This document shows, one piece after another, positions 23,801-35,004 of a stretch of DNA of 64,000 nucleotides; within the stretch, counting starts at the first letter, position 1, and the number at the start of each line of letters is the position of its first letter. The translations under genes were made by a program, and so were the position numbers. The notes under the pieces are model-generated. The model did not search any database and was not told the origin of the DNA. It saw only the letters and a program-made list of their open reading frames with translations. Source of the DNA: Amanita rubescens. Taxonomy: Eukaryota > Basidiomycota > Agaricomycetes > Agaricales > Amanitaceae. Location of the stretch: assembly GCA_015039365.1 (NCBI GenBank), contig WION01000041.1:219231-283230 (forward strand). The letters are read 5' to 3'.

Positions 23801-24720
23801 GTGTCTTGGGCCATGATCGAAAAAAGTTTGGAGCGTCTCTCGGACCCGAATGGAAAGATTCCAAGCATAAAAAATCCGGCGCTCAATCCAACCTTACCTA
23901 CGAACAACGGAATCGTCAAGGACCACACATCAAAGGACCATTCATCATGGACATCCTCATCAAAACCGGTGAAAACCTTCGAAAGCGTCTTACGGCGCAA
24001 ATGGACATCACTTTTGCACCGCTCGGCAAGGACGCAGTGCGCGACGAGGATCTTGAACGACCGTGGCTCAATGCTTGGGAGCCTGTTCAAAAATTGGTTG
24101 GACAGCACCAAAAGCTCGAATCACCAGCAACTGATCATCAAAACGCTGAGGGCATGACATCGTCCGCTGGTTCATCCACCACCAACTCGGATGTCAGCAC
24201 GTCTTCTACCGTTACCCTCGCTGGCAGTAGCAGCAACGTCCAACTCATCATCGCTCAAGCTAAACAAAGAGACTTGAAGCGTATCGAAGAGCACGTCAAA
24301 GCGAGCTACCAAGTGCACACAAATAACAAAAAAGCTATGAGCAGTCGTCTCAACAGGTCCAAATCCAAAAATAGCGAGACGGGAGGGGGCGGAGGAGGAG
24401 CCGATTTTACCAATTGTAATATCATTGACCGGCAAGACGTTTTAAGGAAATCGTCCAAGTTTTTCCATGAGCACCCCACTCCGGAAGAGATGGAGGTCAT
24501 CACCGATTTGGAAGAGATTGCCAGGCTTCGCGCGTCGTATGCGTACATGTACGATTTGGAGGTGCACAAGTACGGACGCGATGGCAAACGACGGTGGAGT
24601 CGGTTTCCTTTTGATGTTGCGGCGAGGGAGTTGTGTGCGATCAAGGCCAATTCGTTGGGTCCTTCAAAAACGGTGACTTGCGGCTTCTACGAAAAGTACA
24701 GAATGGTGAAGCAAACGTAA
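20831..24720 (+). CDS. RNA-dependent RNA polymerase (QDE-1/RdRP family), many exons
   Basis: The active-site motif is formed across an intron: YLAGGDYDGDTALAIW (exon join near 23314/23367), the DxDGD signature of cellular two-barrel RdRPs used in fungal RNA silencing. Other family segments are GVQYMLAYLISNGQL, RFGSKTFIRVK, QKFVLWGHVFQACY, DGCGYCNFKLL, QFRLGGCKGMLVL, TLDLLRMSYVR, SEVIINISENSFG, PFGVLEPNEIQFKSSQYNF and SRSPCKLPTDVRKVKAVEYP. At least nine introns of 44-60 nt keep these in frame. The C-terminal 310 residues include Ser/Thr- and Gly-rich spacers and end YEKYRMVKQT. The frame breaks at 22662 (TGA) unless a 63-nt intron from the GTAAGT after EKAGG is removed. The N-terminal start is uncertain because the first 60 residues lack homology cues. 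It should make dsRNA for Dicer in quelling or transposon control. Confidence 0.9.
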
Positions 24721-24951
24721 CGTTACCGACACTATCTTGACCTTTTTTCTTTTTCGGGGTGCCATCGACGTATCTTGTTAATCATATCTTGCCATTTATA
24801 CTTACTCGTAATCTATCTTGTCGTCTTATAGGTGTACAATATCTCTTGTAATGGTTCTTTTGTTGCACTAAATTGTTACAATAGTTATAATCAAAACATA
24901 CAACAAGCACATTTCAAAGCAAATTCCGTCCGAATCCCAGTCCTGCGTGCA

Positions 24952-27771
24952 TTACTCTTCCAAAAGCTCATGCGTGTTCTTCTGAACGCCCAACAAACTC
25001 TCCAGCTCCTTCACCCTCTTTTCCCAGCCTTCCACCTCTGCCAACCGCTCTTCCAACACCTTAATCTCCCTATCAATCCCCATCCGTTCTTCTTCCGTCC
25101 CTACCTTTGTAAGCGTCCAACGTGCTGAGCCGTCCTCGCCCTGGAGCGTCAACAGCTGTCGATGGTACTTTGCCAGAGAAGGCCGCAGAGAGATTGTGAT
25201 GAGCGTGATACCGAGAGATTTGGCACTCTCGTACATCTGCCCTTCAACATCGCTCGAAACAGCCGACGTACATTCTGTATAACCGGAATTAGAGAGAGAG
25301 AGAGAGAGAGAGAGAAAGAGGCAGTCCAATAGAATCGCACCATCTAGAATTGCAAACTTTGGCAGTTGATAAAACACCCTTGCCATTCCCATCTAAACCA
25401 CATTCTCTTTCAGGTTCATAACAAACAGTCAAACAGTAGTCACTCACCCTCTGCTTCTCACCCCCACTCAACACATCTCTCCACTCCTTTCTCGTAAACC
25501 ACCCACCCTCTCTCTCAGGTAAATGATCCAAATGAACCATCCGCAAAATCTCCATCAACTTCTTCATACCCTCCTCAACCCCTCCTTCCATCTCGCACCG
25601 ATCCACAAAGTCAGCATACGAATCAGGGTAGATCACTTGATCGAGCAAACTCCCGCTGACCATGTACGACCGTTGTGGAACGACAAAGACGTTCCGTTTA
25701 CCGTCCTCAGAACGGGCAGGCGGTCGCTGCACCCTGGCTGATGTGCCGCCAAGCAGATTGCCAGAATCGCTCGGTGGCCATAGACCAGCCAGCACCCTCG
25801 CCACGCTAGTCTTTCCTACCCCATTTGAGCCGGTAATCATCAAATGCTCGCCCTGTCTTAGTATGAGCGATAGGTCTTTCACCAAGGGCGGATGCACGTG
25901 ATGATGGGCATGTGAGCTTGAAAACCCGTTTTCGTCAGTGCCGTTCTGCGGTTGAGAAGGAACGCAGATATCAGCGTGTTCGACGATAATCCCGTTATCG
26001 GGAGAAACTTCGCCTTGGGGAAGCGGGGGAAGATTGTGCAGAGTCGAGATGAGGGTATATAGTCGTGTTGTAAGTCCAGCAAGTTCCAATAGATCCTTGT
26101 ATGCGTACATGACGCGACCGCCGGCGTCCGCAAGTGAGAGAAGAAGCCGTCGGTTGGAGATGTAGGCTGTAGGAGGAATTAGGATGGGCACTATAGAGAT
26201 GAATTGACACTTACTCTCCGTTCGTTCGGCTACCGCATCGTCCGGCCTCTCTACGATTCTGGAATCCCATTCTCCTGCCTGTATTCCGATACTTCTCCGA
26301 GCGCGTGTATATAAAAGGGGCACGGCAATTAATCCGTACCCCGCCGCTGACCATAGATACTTGATAACATAATCTTCCGTCCATTCATATGCAATACGAA
26401 TCTATCATGAAAAACGTCAATTGATGTTCCATGGAAAATAATAGGCGTACTTTGTAAATGGAGTTGACGTGTCTGATCAATTTTAGGTATGCTTTCGTCA
26501 AAACGTCCTTTTCCCTTAATCCACCATTGTAGAACCTGGATATATTCGTTAAATAACTGAATATGTGAGTGAAGATGAATGACATACGCGATCTCCTCTG
26601 CTTCTCTCCCTATCCGTCCCATACCGGCCCTGTATTCGCCTTCCAATCTAGCCTCTACAGCTGCCAAGCGACCAAAAGCGGGCGTAACAGCTCTTAGGAT
26701 AGTAATTGTTGCGTAATAATTGGCAAAGAGAAGTACAGTTCCGCGGAAACCGAGTGATCGTGATAGTTGACTGGTAAACAACACAAGGTCCAGAGAGGGT
26801 TTGAGAATGTTTCCGCTGAACACAGAATAGGTGAGTTGACGGAGCAGCAATGAAACAATGTAAACGCACTAAAGTCCTGAGAGGGATTCTGCCCATGCAT
26901 CAACGTCCGCTGTGATATACTGGTCGACACCTTCGAGTCCTGAGCGGTAATATCGAAGGTATGGAAAGGCAGAGAGGTAAAGATCGTGGATATAGCGAGT
27001 GAGCCGCGTACGAAGACGCAGAGACAACTTTGATTGCAGATGTCGGATCTAAGCCGGTTCAGTATGAAGGTTTGACCAATGTGATAACTACTTGCCATGG
27101 AATTGGTATATGTACTAGGGATTGCAAGAAGGAACCATAAACCGAGGCCTCTTAGAAACCCCTTGCCATCGCCTTTGACCTGGAAACGATCCGTTTAGAC
27201 AATGACCGGATTGACAGACTCCTATGCTCACCAGATCTCTGACGATAACGCCATCAAGTTTTGCTACTGCGATGCTCAATACAGTCCGTAGGATGAGGAA
27301 ACAAGAGTGTGAAAAGACAATTAGCGTTTCTTTAGACTGTAGATGCGGAAATGCAATGCGGGAGAGAATAGCGCGGAATTGTTGGAGAAAAGCGGCGTCT
27401 ATGTTTGGTTTTGCTTTGACAGAGGAAGGAATGGGTGGAAAATGCGGCGCATCCGAAGCGAATACCTCGACTGGTGTTGGCTGGATCTTGACCTGATCTC
27501 ATCTGATGAGCGACAGCTGTACACAATGTGGGTATATCCTTACCTTGGACAACCGGTCACGATACAAAACCAAAAGCGTCTTTCCACCATCAGGATCGTT
27601 GAGATACACTTGTTGGGTAGCCTTGATTATTTCACTAGGTGTTAGCGCCTTCTCGGCAAGTCTCGTCAGCGCATGTCGTGAAAAGCGGACAAATCTCGAG
27701 CGCTGCAAGAGAAAAGCTAAGAGTATGACTGCGAGCGCGCATCTTGTCGCTGGCTTTGAGAAGACGGCCAT
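24952..27771 (-). CDS. peroxisomal ABC half-transporter, ABCD (PXA/ALD) type
   Basis: About ten exons. The N-terminus (MAVFSKPATRCALAVILLAF) carries a hydrophobic segment. The membrane domain shows LWFLLAIPSTYTNSM, RLRTRLTRYIHDLYLSAF, YYRSGLEGVDQYITADV and LSGLYGNILKPSLDLVLF, and the ABCD-typical EEIAFYNGG motif. The nucleotide-binding domain has Walker A GSNGVGKTSVARVLAGLWPP, signature LSGGEKQR and Walker B FAILDECTSA. The Walker B codons are split by an intron (25275-25342) carrying a GA/CT tract. The C-terminus is a predicted coiled coil (IKVLEERLAEVEGWEKRVKE). One intron near 27057-27096 starts GCAAGT, a GC-AG intron, and must be removed to keep IRHLQSKLSL in frame. The role is import of long or very long chain fatty acids or their CoA esters into peroxisomes for beta-oxidation, as a dimer. 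PXA1 versus PXA2 cannot be told apart here. Confidence 0.92.
25291..25320. repeat. GA dinucleotide microsatellite inside an ABCD intron
   Basis: A (AG)12 run followed by AAAGAG lies within the intron that splits the Walker B motif. On the coding strand it is a long polypyrimidine (CT) tract just upstream of the TATACAG acceptor. Confidence 0.9.
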
Positions 27772-29764
27772 TCAAGCCAGACGCTGCTCGGGTGACCGCA
27801 AACTTGTCCAAGTTCTAACATGTGATTGTCGGATTACGTAATGAAGCATCGAGCACAGCCACATTCACATTTTGAAAAAGAATTCGAAAGAAGCACGCTT
27901 TTGCATATGATACCGCTTATGCGATTCATTTTGGATGACAACAAGAATACTGGTGTTTGTACTGAAAGATGGTTTAGGGTCATCGGCTCTTCGAAAGACC
28001 TGATCTCCGTTGGCCAGAAATTCCAGGCGTGTTGGGTGCGGTGGAGTCGTGCATTGCATGCATGAAGATAGGTAGGCTTTTACCTCTAAATCGTCTGCGG
28101 AGCTGAGATTAAAACGCCTTATCAGCAGGCTGGTGCCTGACGCCGTCGACGGCCCTGTAACTCACTTACAACAGTTTCAGCTCATATTTGGGCACTCCCT
28201 ATGGTACCCGCACTCGGACCGATTGGCCCGGGTTTGCTGTTAACCATGACGTCTTATAATTCCCTCTCAAAAGTAATCCATTACACGGCTCCCGTTTACG
28301 CAACGACTCTCGGGAAAATAACAAGCGCATTTGGCTTTTCCAACGCGCTACGAGGACCGCGGAGCTTGATTCAAAATTTCAAGCTCGGGACGCGTAACTA
28401 AAGCCCCGAGAACTTGAATTTGCGCAATCGCCGCGTGTCACCGCATTGTATTTGGGCGTCATGGGCGTCAAACGTTTATGACTCAACGAAGCGTCTCGGA
28501 GGATTGTGCAGCCGGCTTAGAGTGCTTCCAACGGGCCTGCCTCGTGCTTGGCATGCTGATCAACCATTCTTTATATGCAAGTATCAGCACCGTCACAGGG
28601 TCGTCATTCGGAATAAACATTTCCTTGCCTCAACGGGATTATCTGACCAAGCAAGCGACGAGCAACCGTATACATGCTCCTTCCCACAAGAAGGTTTAGC
28701 GCAATTCAAAACGCACATGCCATCGCTCCCGAGTCCCGTCACTAGGCGTCCGATGGGAACCTGACAAAGCTGCATTTTTCGCCTAATTGGCTAAGAGATG
28801 CGACCTCGGTACGGTACGGACGTGCGGAAGCAGGCAATTGTTAGCGGCCCCCTTGAGCACCGCCACCAGCGCGCTCATCCATACCAGATACAGATAGAAA
28901 CATATACCTGCGTTTATTCAATCAGTCCTCGTGTAGGCCTGCTTCACATTTTCAGCCTCGGAGGCTAGAAGCTACTTGTCATAACACCTTCCGAGCGCTT
29001 CCTCACATGAACCGAATCGGATGAGAGAACCTTTACTAATAGCGTGAAATTAACTAAACACGTGATGAAAAAAACAAAAAGTCATCTGCATTCGTACAAG
29101 AGTTACAGCGGCAAACCCGACAGGTCGATATCCGGCGCGGGTGGGAAAACCCTTTGAAACGAAATTGGACGATTGAGACCTCGTGCTCTATTTTTACCTA
29201 GACGAGAATAGCGTGGGTTTTCTCTGGCGACCATTGCGGATCGCAAGCCCCGGTCTAGGGAAGAACAGGGAAGTCCTGGTGCAGTTCTCTAGAATCAGAC
29301 TGCAATGGAAGAAGCGTTTGATAGCTATTTCAGTGGCTATGTAGCAGGATTGGCAGGCCAAGTCACCATTTGACTGGTGTCATGATGGGGGCCTAGGCTG
29401 TGCTATTTTTATTTAAATTTAGCCGGACTTTTTCATCTCGTGGGCGCAAGCGTGTCCCAGAACAGAATGATGTTCTGTGCGGCTTTCCCCTCGTGGAATG
29501 AGCATGATTGGTATGTGGAGTACCCACCCGAACGGTATAAAGATGGTGGATCCTCGCATGCCACCAAATCAGTCTCTGCTTCATTCAAGCCGTCTTCAAC
29601 TTTATAACGCTCTGCATCTCTTGTTATCTTGAAGGGATAAAGAACGTAAGTTGTGATTCCATTCATTCGTAATTGTGCCTTTTTCATGTATATATACCCT
29701 ACCAGTCCGCAGCAGAATGCTAAAAACAACCAGTGTTTCGTACATCCAGTCACCCCCACCAGCA
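27772..29764. other. 2-kb intergenic stretch
   Basis: Overlapping frames on both strands (for example 28414-28764 plus and 29433-29885 minus) lack motifs and splice logic. I find no supportable gene. Frequent CG-to-TG-like decay is not obvious. Confidence 0.4.
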
Positions 29765-30274
29765 ATGGCATATTCCTCCTCACAGAGTTCATCCTCGTCC
29801 GATGACGAACCTGGATACTACTTCGCATTGGCAGGCGTAAAAGGAGAGATCCATCTCGTTCAGAGTATGTATTACCGATATCCATATACTAACGCACACA
29901 ACTGACGCGTTTCATGATTTCATCTCCCCCAGTATCACTATCTACCCCGCCCTCGGCAATGACTCTGATTGACATTAAATTGTTCAAACACGAGTTGGCC
30001 ACTATATTTCCGGCACGTTCAGACGACTACAATGCATCCCAAGGATGTGCGCGTCATCCAACGGATAGAGGACGACTCGGTGCGGTACGAAGAGGACAGA
30101 GGAACAGTCTTCCTGGCAAAGGAAATCGTGGAACAAATGAGGAAGTTCAGTATGGCGGCCACCAGAATAGTATCCGCGGAGAAAAGGCAGAGCCGATACC
30201 ACCTCCCTACGCAGTACGCGTATGGGTCGTTTTATTGGCAATCGAGGAGAATGAATCAGAATGGCAAAGTGTAG
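29765..30274 (+). CDS. possible small spliced hypothetical gene
   Basis: MAYSSSQSSSSSDDEPGYYF opens a short Ser-rich frame ending near a GTATGT at about 29865. After a possible intron (..CCCCAG at 29931) a frame reads MHPKDVRVIQRIEDDS, then TVFLAKEIVEQMRKFSMAAT. A second, shifted frame downstream (EPIPPPYAVRVWVVLLAIEE to 30411) also looks protein-like, so the gene may be frameshifted or have an unseen intron. I do not recognise a family. Treat the limits as approximate. Confidence 0.3.
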
Positions 30275-30628
30275 CTGAGGTACGGTGGAGCGTCAATGGT
30301 GATGCAATCTCGTTCCTGTGGGGGTCATCAGGGGGCATTTCCGGGGTTTGGGTGGGAGAGTTCCACATGTGCAGGCGCTTGCACTTCCATGAACGTGTCT
30401 CGAGAGACTAACAGCAATTGTGTATTAGTATCTATGTACCTGTCAATCACTGTAATATTATGCAAAAGTATGTCGAATTATAATCAATTGCTGTACCATG
30501 ACGTTTGAACTGTCAACGCTGGTGAAAATGGCCTTGTGATCTTATCGCATCAGATCATCACTAAGCAAAGTCACATCTGTGCGACAGTGGCACAGTGGCA
30601 CCCATATTTTTGTTCTCACTTTGCCTGC

Positions 30629-31160
30629 TCAGGAGGGACGATTAGGGAAAGAAGCATTTAAAATCAATTCCATATTTCTGTCGGCTGCTGGAATTCTAGC
30701 AAGCATTATAAATTCGTTCGAGAAGCGGACCATGTGAAAGGCGGCTATAATTGCTTGGGCCCCAGAAGCGTTCGAGATGGTCCGATCTAGACCACGCAAC
30801 TACACAAAAATAAGTCATATCAGTTATGATCCAGAAGAACATGGAATAAGGAGTCGGAAGACTTACAGTTCGTTCGGCATCATTCCATTTGGTGATTAGG
30901 CGACGCTACTACGATATCACTTGGATGCAAGCTTGATCTGCGTGGCACGGCTACGGACCGGGTTATTCAGTGAGTGCCATGAAGTTCGCAAACGCGATAC
31001 GAAAACGTGGACCCGTTGGATAGATTGTGGACTTGGGTAACCCTGGTAGAGTGTCCGACTAGTGTAGCGTACGTACATGATCCACGTCGGCTCGGCCGTG
31101 AGATGGTTCTCGGTGTACCAGACGCAGGATATGAGAAGCGGCGATGAGTTATTGACCTGC
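30629..31160 (-). CDS. unrecognised spliced gene, 3' part modelled only
   Basis: The last two exons are convincing. 30905-30867 (13 codons, RRLITKWNDAERT) joins in phase to 30799-30629 (LRGLDRTISN..., ending ASFPNRPS), with a 67-nt GTAAGT..TGTAG intron. Upstream, 31155-30975 contains segments such as SGTPRTISRPSRRGSW and IYPTGPRFRIAFANFMALTE. They are separated by candidate introns (GTACGTACG..CTACCAG), but I could not join them to the last exons without a stop. The 5' end is unknown. No family was recognised. Confidence 0.35.
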
Positions 31161-32471
31161 GCGTAGTCAAGCGCAGCGTTAAGTAATGATCAGCCCGAGA
31201 GCGTCGTGGATTGCGCATATTGCCCACGGTTCCGTCAGGCTAAGGAGACGGGCGTGATACCACTCAGGAACGATAAGGTGCCGCTGGACTGCGCAAGATG
31301 TGTAACCGCCACTATGGCCGTTGGGAATGAAGTGATCGGCGGGGATGAAACGTGAAGTTATGGTGCTGCTTCTTGCAATGGAACGGATAACACTTCCCAT
31401 CCTGTAGTAACGCTTGCTTGAATGAATGAACTGCAGGGGCGTGGGCTTCCGTGGCGATTCCAAAGGTGATACTGGCGAAAGTTGTTTGATTTTGAAGACG
31501 GTAATGATGGTGAATTGTGGCGCCATTCATGACGAGCTTCGCCAGAGGATCCTGCGTTCATAAGCTCGCGCCCCACTGAGCCGTGCAAAAGGACATCCAC
31601 AGCATAATTGGACAGGCGTGCGTGGCGTATGGTTCTGGGAGAGCCCCTCTTCGTCTATCGTACTCATGGCTCAAATTCGAGTTTCTATTGATGCGTGAAG
31701 ACATACGTACCACTCGACTTTCATTATGAGGCAATTGACAATGGGCGATTGAAGTCAGAGTCAACTTGAACCAAACAAGGACAGACAAGTCGTCATTGCT
31801 TCAACAGTAACTTCTACGGCATCAGATGGGTTCCGTTCCGTGAGTGATAGTCTTAGACTTCTTCATGTTCCCACCGCGCTCACATATTGCGATAGGACAC
31901 GACACTGCAAAGACAATTGACGGATCTTCTGATGCATCGCGCGTGCTGATACCGGCACTTTCCCTTCCATGCTATCGCCGCGTCTGAAATTGTCCTACTG
32001 TGTCATGTATTCTATCACAATTCTTGATCCACTATGTCCTCGCATCCGCGCTAATCCCTGGACGAGTCTCGTATCACCTGCCAGATAAGACAAAGTTTGC
32101 GTTCCGTCATAGGATCTCCTCGTCCCCTGGGAATGGATGGAACGCAATGGAACTTTTCATTATCACCTATCTCCTCGCTGTAGTGCTCATCTGGCATAGC
32201 CTTGTTCATAGCAAAATTAGCTCTGCCTCGCAATAACGCTGCGCAAGATGTGCTACTTGCTCGCTGATAGGAGAAGACGCGACGACGTCGTGCGACTGTG
32301 CAAAATGACGCGATGGCTGAGACACGAATGGCCCACGGCAAACGTATAAAAGAGTCTCAATTGAATACCTTTTCTTCATTCCACTCACAGCTACTCAAGC
32401 CTTACAGGTGAGCAGATCCTCACACTCCAACCTCTAGCGACAGATTTGCTCATCCTACAACTCAGTTGATC
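31161..32471. other. mostly unassigned stretch upstream of a small gene
   Basis: Minus frames at 31179-31788 overlap in three phases and may include further exons of the gene at 30629-31160. Nothing else is recognised. The right end holds the promoter of the small gene at 32472. Confidence 0.35.
32345..32352 (+). promoter_or_regulatory. TATA box of the small Lys/Ala-rich gene
   Basis: TATAAAAG lies 120 bp before the ATG at 32472. A possible 5'UTR intron (GTGAGC..CTCTAG, about 32408-32437) lies between them, which is typical of highly expressed fungal genes. Confidence 0.5.
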
Positions 32472-32694
32472 ATGCCTGCCAAGAAGCCCGCCACCTCAAC
32501 CCCCACCGCTAAGCCTGCTGTATCCGCAAAGGCTACTGTAAGTCATATACACGCGTCTCCCCTTTCCGTTCCTTAACTGCTCGTCACAGGCTGGAAAACC
32601 AAGCCCAGCACCTGCGGTGCCAACCACTGGCGCAAAGCCCTCAGCCGCCACTACGCAGGCTAAGACCACTAGGGGTGGAAAAGAGAAGAAGTAA
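32472..32694 (+). CDS. 56-residue basic Lys/Ala/Pro/Thr-rich protein, two exons
   Basis: Exons are 32472-32537 and 32590-32694 (66+105 nt, 57 codons with stop), separated by a 52-nt GTAAGT..CACAG intron. The protein begins MPAKKPATSTPTAKPAV and ends TRGGKEKK. It has no hydrophobic segment and is built almost only of Lys, Ala, Pro, Thr, Ser and Gly, like the disordered tail of a linker histone or HMG protein. A TATA box at 32345 and a well-formed intron argue for a real, perhaps strongly expressed gene. The family is not recognised. A nuclear or nucleic-acid-binding role is only inferred from charge. Confidence 0.65.
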
Positions 32695-33194
32695 CCGCAT
32701 TCTAGAGTATCCTACAGCGCATTGCTAGAATAATCATGGCGAGTTTTGTAACAAACAATGTATAAATGACAAACGATCTCAATGTTTCTATTGTTACGAG
32801 CCCGAAACCGACAACAATAACTGATTTTTTGTCATGTGTTGCAGTAAGCGACGGGCAATACAGCGACAAGGACGACGGTGGGCGACAACTGATATGTCGA
32901 GCAGGTAAAACAATGCCATTATTCGCACACCTTTCTTGCCCTGGCTCACCTTCCTATTTCAGTCACACCTTGTTCTCCACTTTCCGTCATCCACGAGCGC
33001 CAATCAGACACGCTCCTTTCCGCACCTTATTCACAAAAAGGGCATCTATTCTCGTTACTTTGTGGGCGATTGTGTTTTTTAAAGTCCGTGACCATGCAAC
33101 GGTCGTACCCAGTTTCCCAGTTTTTTCCTCTCACACGACAAGTTCATATTTACGATCCTTCTCTCCTCTATTTTAAACTCTCTTTTTTAACGAC
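32695..33194. other. intergenic stretch, nothing seen
   Basis: A 136-codon plus frame (32766-33176) is rich in Ser, Phe and His and lacks any motif. It lies in a pyrimidine-rich promoter-like region before the membrane protein gene, and I do not call it. Confidence 0.4.
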
Positions 33195-34276
33195 ATGTCC
33201 ATCGAGGTTGAACCGAGGCAGGCCACTCGACAGAGTTCACAGTATTTTACCCCCAATACGAGTCCCACCCTCGGCCATAAAATCACAAAACTCAGCTTTG
33301 GCAAGAATCTGAATCGCGCGTCGACTATAGACAGTGTTTCCAGAGTACGGTACGGTACGGCTTTGATTCATATGTAACTTGGTTTAACTTGAAATTTAGA
33401 ACATTGGTAGACGTGAGTCCGCCTAAGAAGAGTGGTAAGCGTTTTAGCATGCTGAGTGGCGGAGGACGGTATGTAAAATCAACACTTCGTCAATGCCAAG
33501 AGTGGCTCATGGGTGTAGCGCCAGGCGCGCCGGAAGCGTTCTGACCGAGGCAGAAAATTGGGGAGGTCCGGAACGCGTCAAACTAGTCAAAGAAGGATAC
33601 CAGTCCCTAGCGGTCATCGTAAGCGTCTTTTCTTCTCCAATAAGTTTCAACTTAGTCCACGAAACAACAGTGTACCTTCATCGCGGGCGTGCAGGCACAG
33701 ATCATCACCATTTCCTACAACCAGACCGACCTCGCATCCCAAATCGTCAATGCATTATTCTTTGCAGGGCTTTTTGCAGATATCGGCGCAGCCACGCTAA
33801 GTGCCGCCTCTGGGAGGTGGTACGAGATGATGATGCCAGATGAGGCGCACCACGTTTATGATTGGTTCCACACCTCTGAAAATTCGACAACCACGATCGC
33901 CGAAGAGGAGGAAGAAGAAAAAGAAAAACGAGGAGTGGAGTTTCTCCAAAGGACGAACAGTGCCGAGAATGGATCGACGGCCGAGAGCCGAAGAGAAAAC
34001 TCGAACGGTGCAGGCCCGAGTTCGGCCGAGTCTTCGTATATCATTGAGCGATGGCTCTGCATTTCGCTCAAGGCAGGTCCTTACATCGCTATCTTGGGAT
34101 TGTCGTTGTTGGCAGCAGGTGTAATGCTTTGGGTGTGGACGCACCAAACCCTTGTCGTGCAAGTGTTCTGCACGGTTCTGTGTTCGTCGTTGGCAGTTCT
34201 CCTCCCGCCGTTCCTAGTGCCGCATGATAGAATAAGGGCTTTGACGTTTGTTAAGCTGAGGAGATTTTCCGGGTGA
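33195..34276 (+). CDS. four-helix membrane protein of unknown function, copy 1
   Basis: Exons are 33195-33349, 33400-33468, 33501-33618 and 33671-34276 (155+69+118+606 nt, 316 codons with stop). The 98-residue N-terminal region is polar. Then come YQSLAVICTFIAGVQAQIIT and VNALFFAGLFADIGAATLSA (two membrane helices), a conserved SGRWYEMMMPDEAHHVYDWF loop, an acidic EEEEEEKEKR stretch, then GPYIAILGLSLLAAGVMLWV and VQVFCTVLCSSLAVLLPPFL (two more helices) and a short basic tail. Similar four-span proteins are common hypothetical proteins in mushrooms; function is unknown. A second, broken copy stands at 43700-44393, and similarity continues about 180 bp into the 3' flank of each. Confidence 0.85.
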
Positions 34277-34687
34277 TGGATATTACATTCTTTTCTGTAG
34301 CATACATTGATAAAGGACATTTTGCGTAATTGTAGTGCAAGTGCGAACACATGCCGGTGTCATGCCGTAAATATTCATTGCCGTGAACTGTGTTTTTCTC
34401 GGCCCGCCGTCGGCTACAGACTTGCACTCCAAAATCATGACTGTCATCGCAACCCAGCTTCTACATTTGGCGGTTACAGACCCTGTCTTCGAAACGCCGC
34501 CCTGTGAGGCTATTGCTTCCAGTGAATTCATACTAACTCACGTTTCATCTGCAGATATGCTCTCGTGTTTCCCGTGTAATTCTCGTTGTATGGCGGCACT
34601 TGTGTCACTCTCGCACCTATCCCGCGTCCCGCATTTGTGCTTATGTCCACTCGTTCCTTCTTTCCCTGCCGTACTAACAACCCCAAG
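34277..34687. other. 3' flank duplicated at 44394-44590
   Basis: Sequence after the stop (TGATGGATATTACATTCTTT onwards) is repeated nearly exactly after the copy-2 membrane gene, then diverges near 34450/44590. No gene is seen in the remainder. Confidence 0.6.
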
Positions 34688-35004
34688 GAAAAAATAAAAG
34701 GAAGGTCGACATCAACCCCAATCCACGACAAACTGCTGGTCCTCACACTCTCAGTCTGGAGGATATTCGTGGCCGGATACAAAATGGAAAAAACCGTGGT
34801 GACGTTTCCTCGCTCTATGGTAAGTCGTTCGCTCTTCCTCTTACAACGTATGATATCTAATCGACTACTTCAGTGTTGTGCGCCGGACTCGGATCGCGCG
34901 CCTCTACCAACAGCCCCTTCGTCTACCAGCCCAAGCATTCCGCTTCCCCCAGCAACAACAGTACGAGGAACAATTGTTTAAGCTCCTTTTCGGTCGCCAT
35001 ATGA
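34688..35004 (+). CDS. possible small two-exon gene, unrecognised
   Basis: A frame reading KNKRKVDINPNPRQTAGPHT, then LSLEDIRGRIQNGKNRGDVS, ends at a GTAAGT donor (34820). It joins in phase to 34874 (VLCAGLGSRASTNSPFVYQP and on to a stop at 35002-35004). The upstream end is preceded by TACTAAC and AAG, a good branch point and acceptor, so a further 5' exon is likely. The sequence looks protein-like in one frame across the intron, but no family was recognised. Confidence 0.35.

Noticed and set aside
29914..30411. 165-codon plus frame as a stand-alone gene
   Set aside because: Begins inside a likely intron and overlaps a better frame. Kept only as a note in the low-confidence model at 29765.
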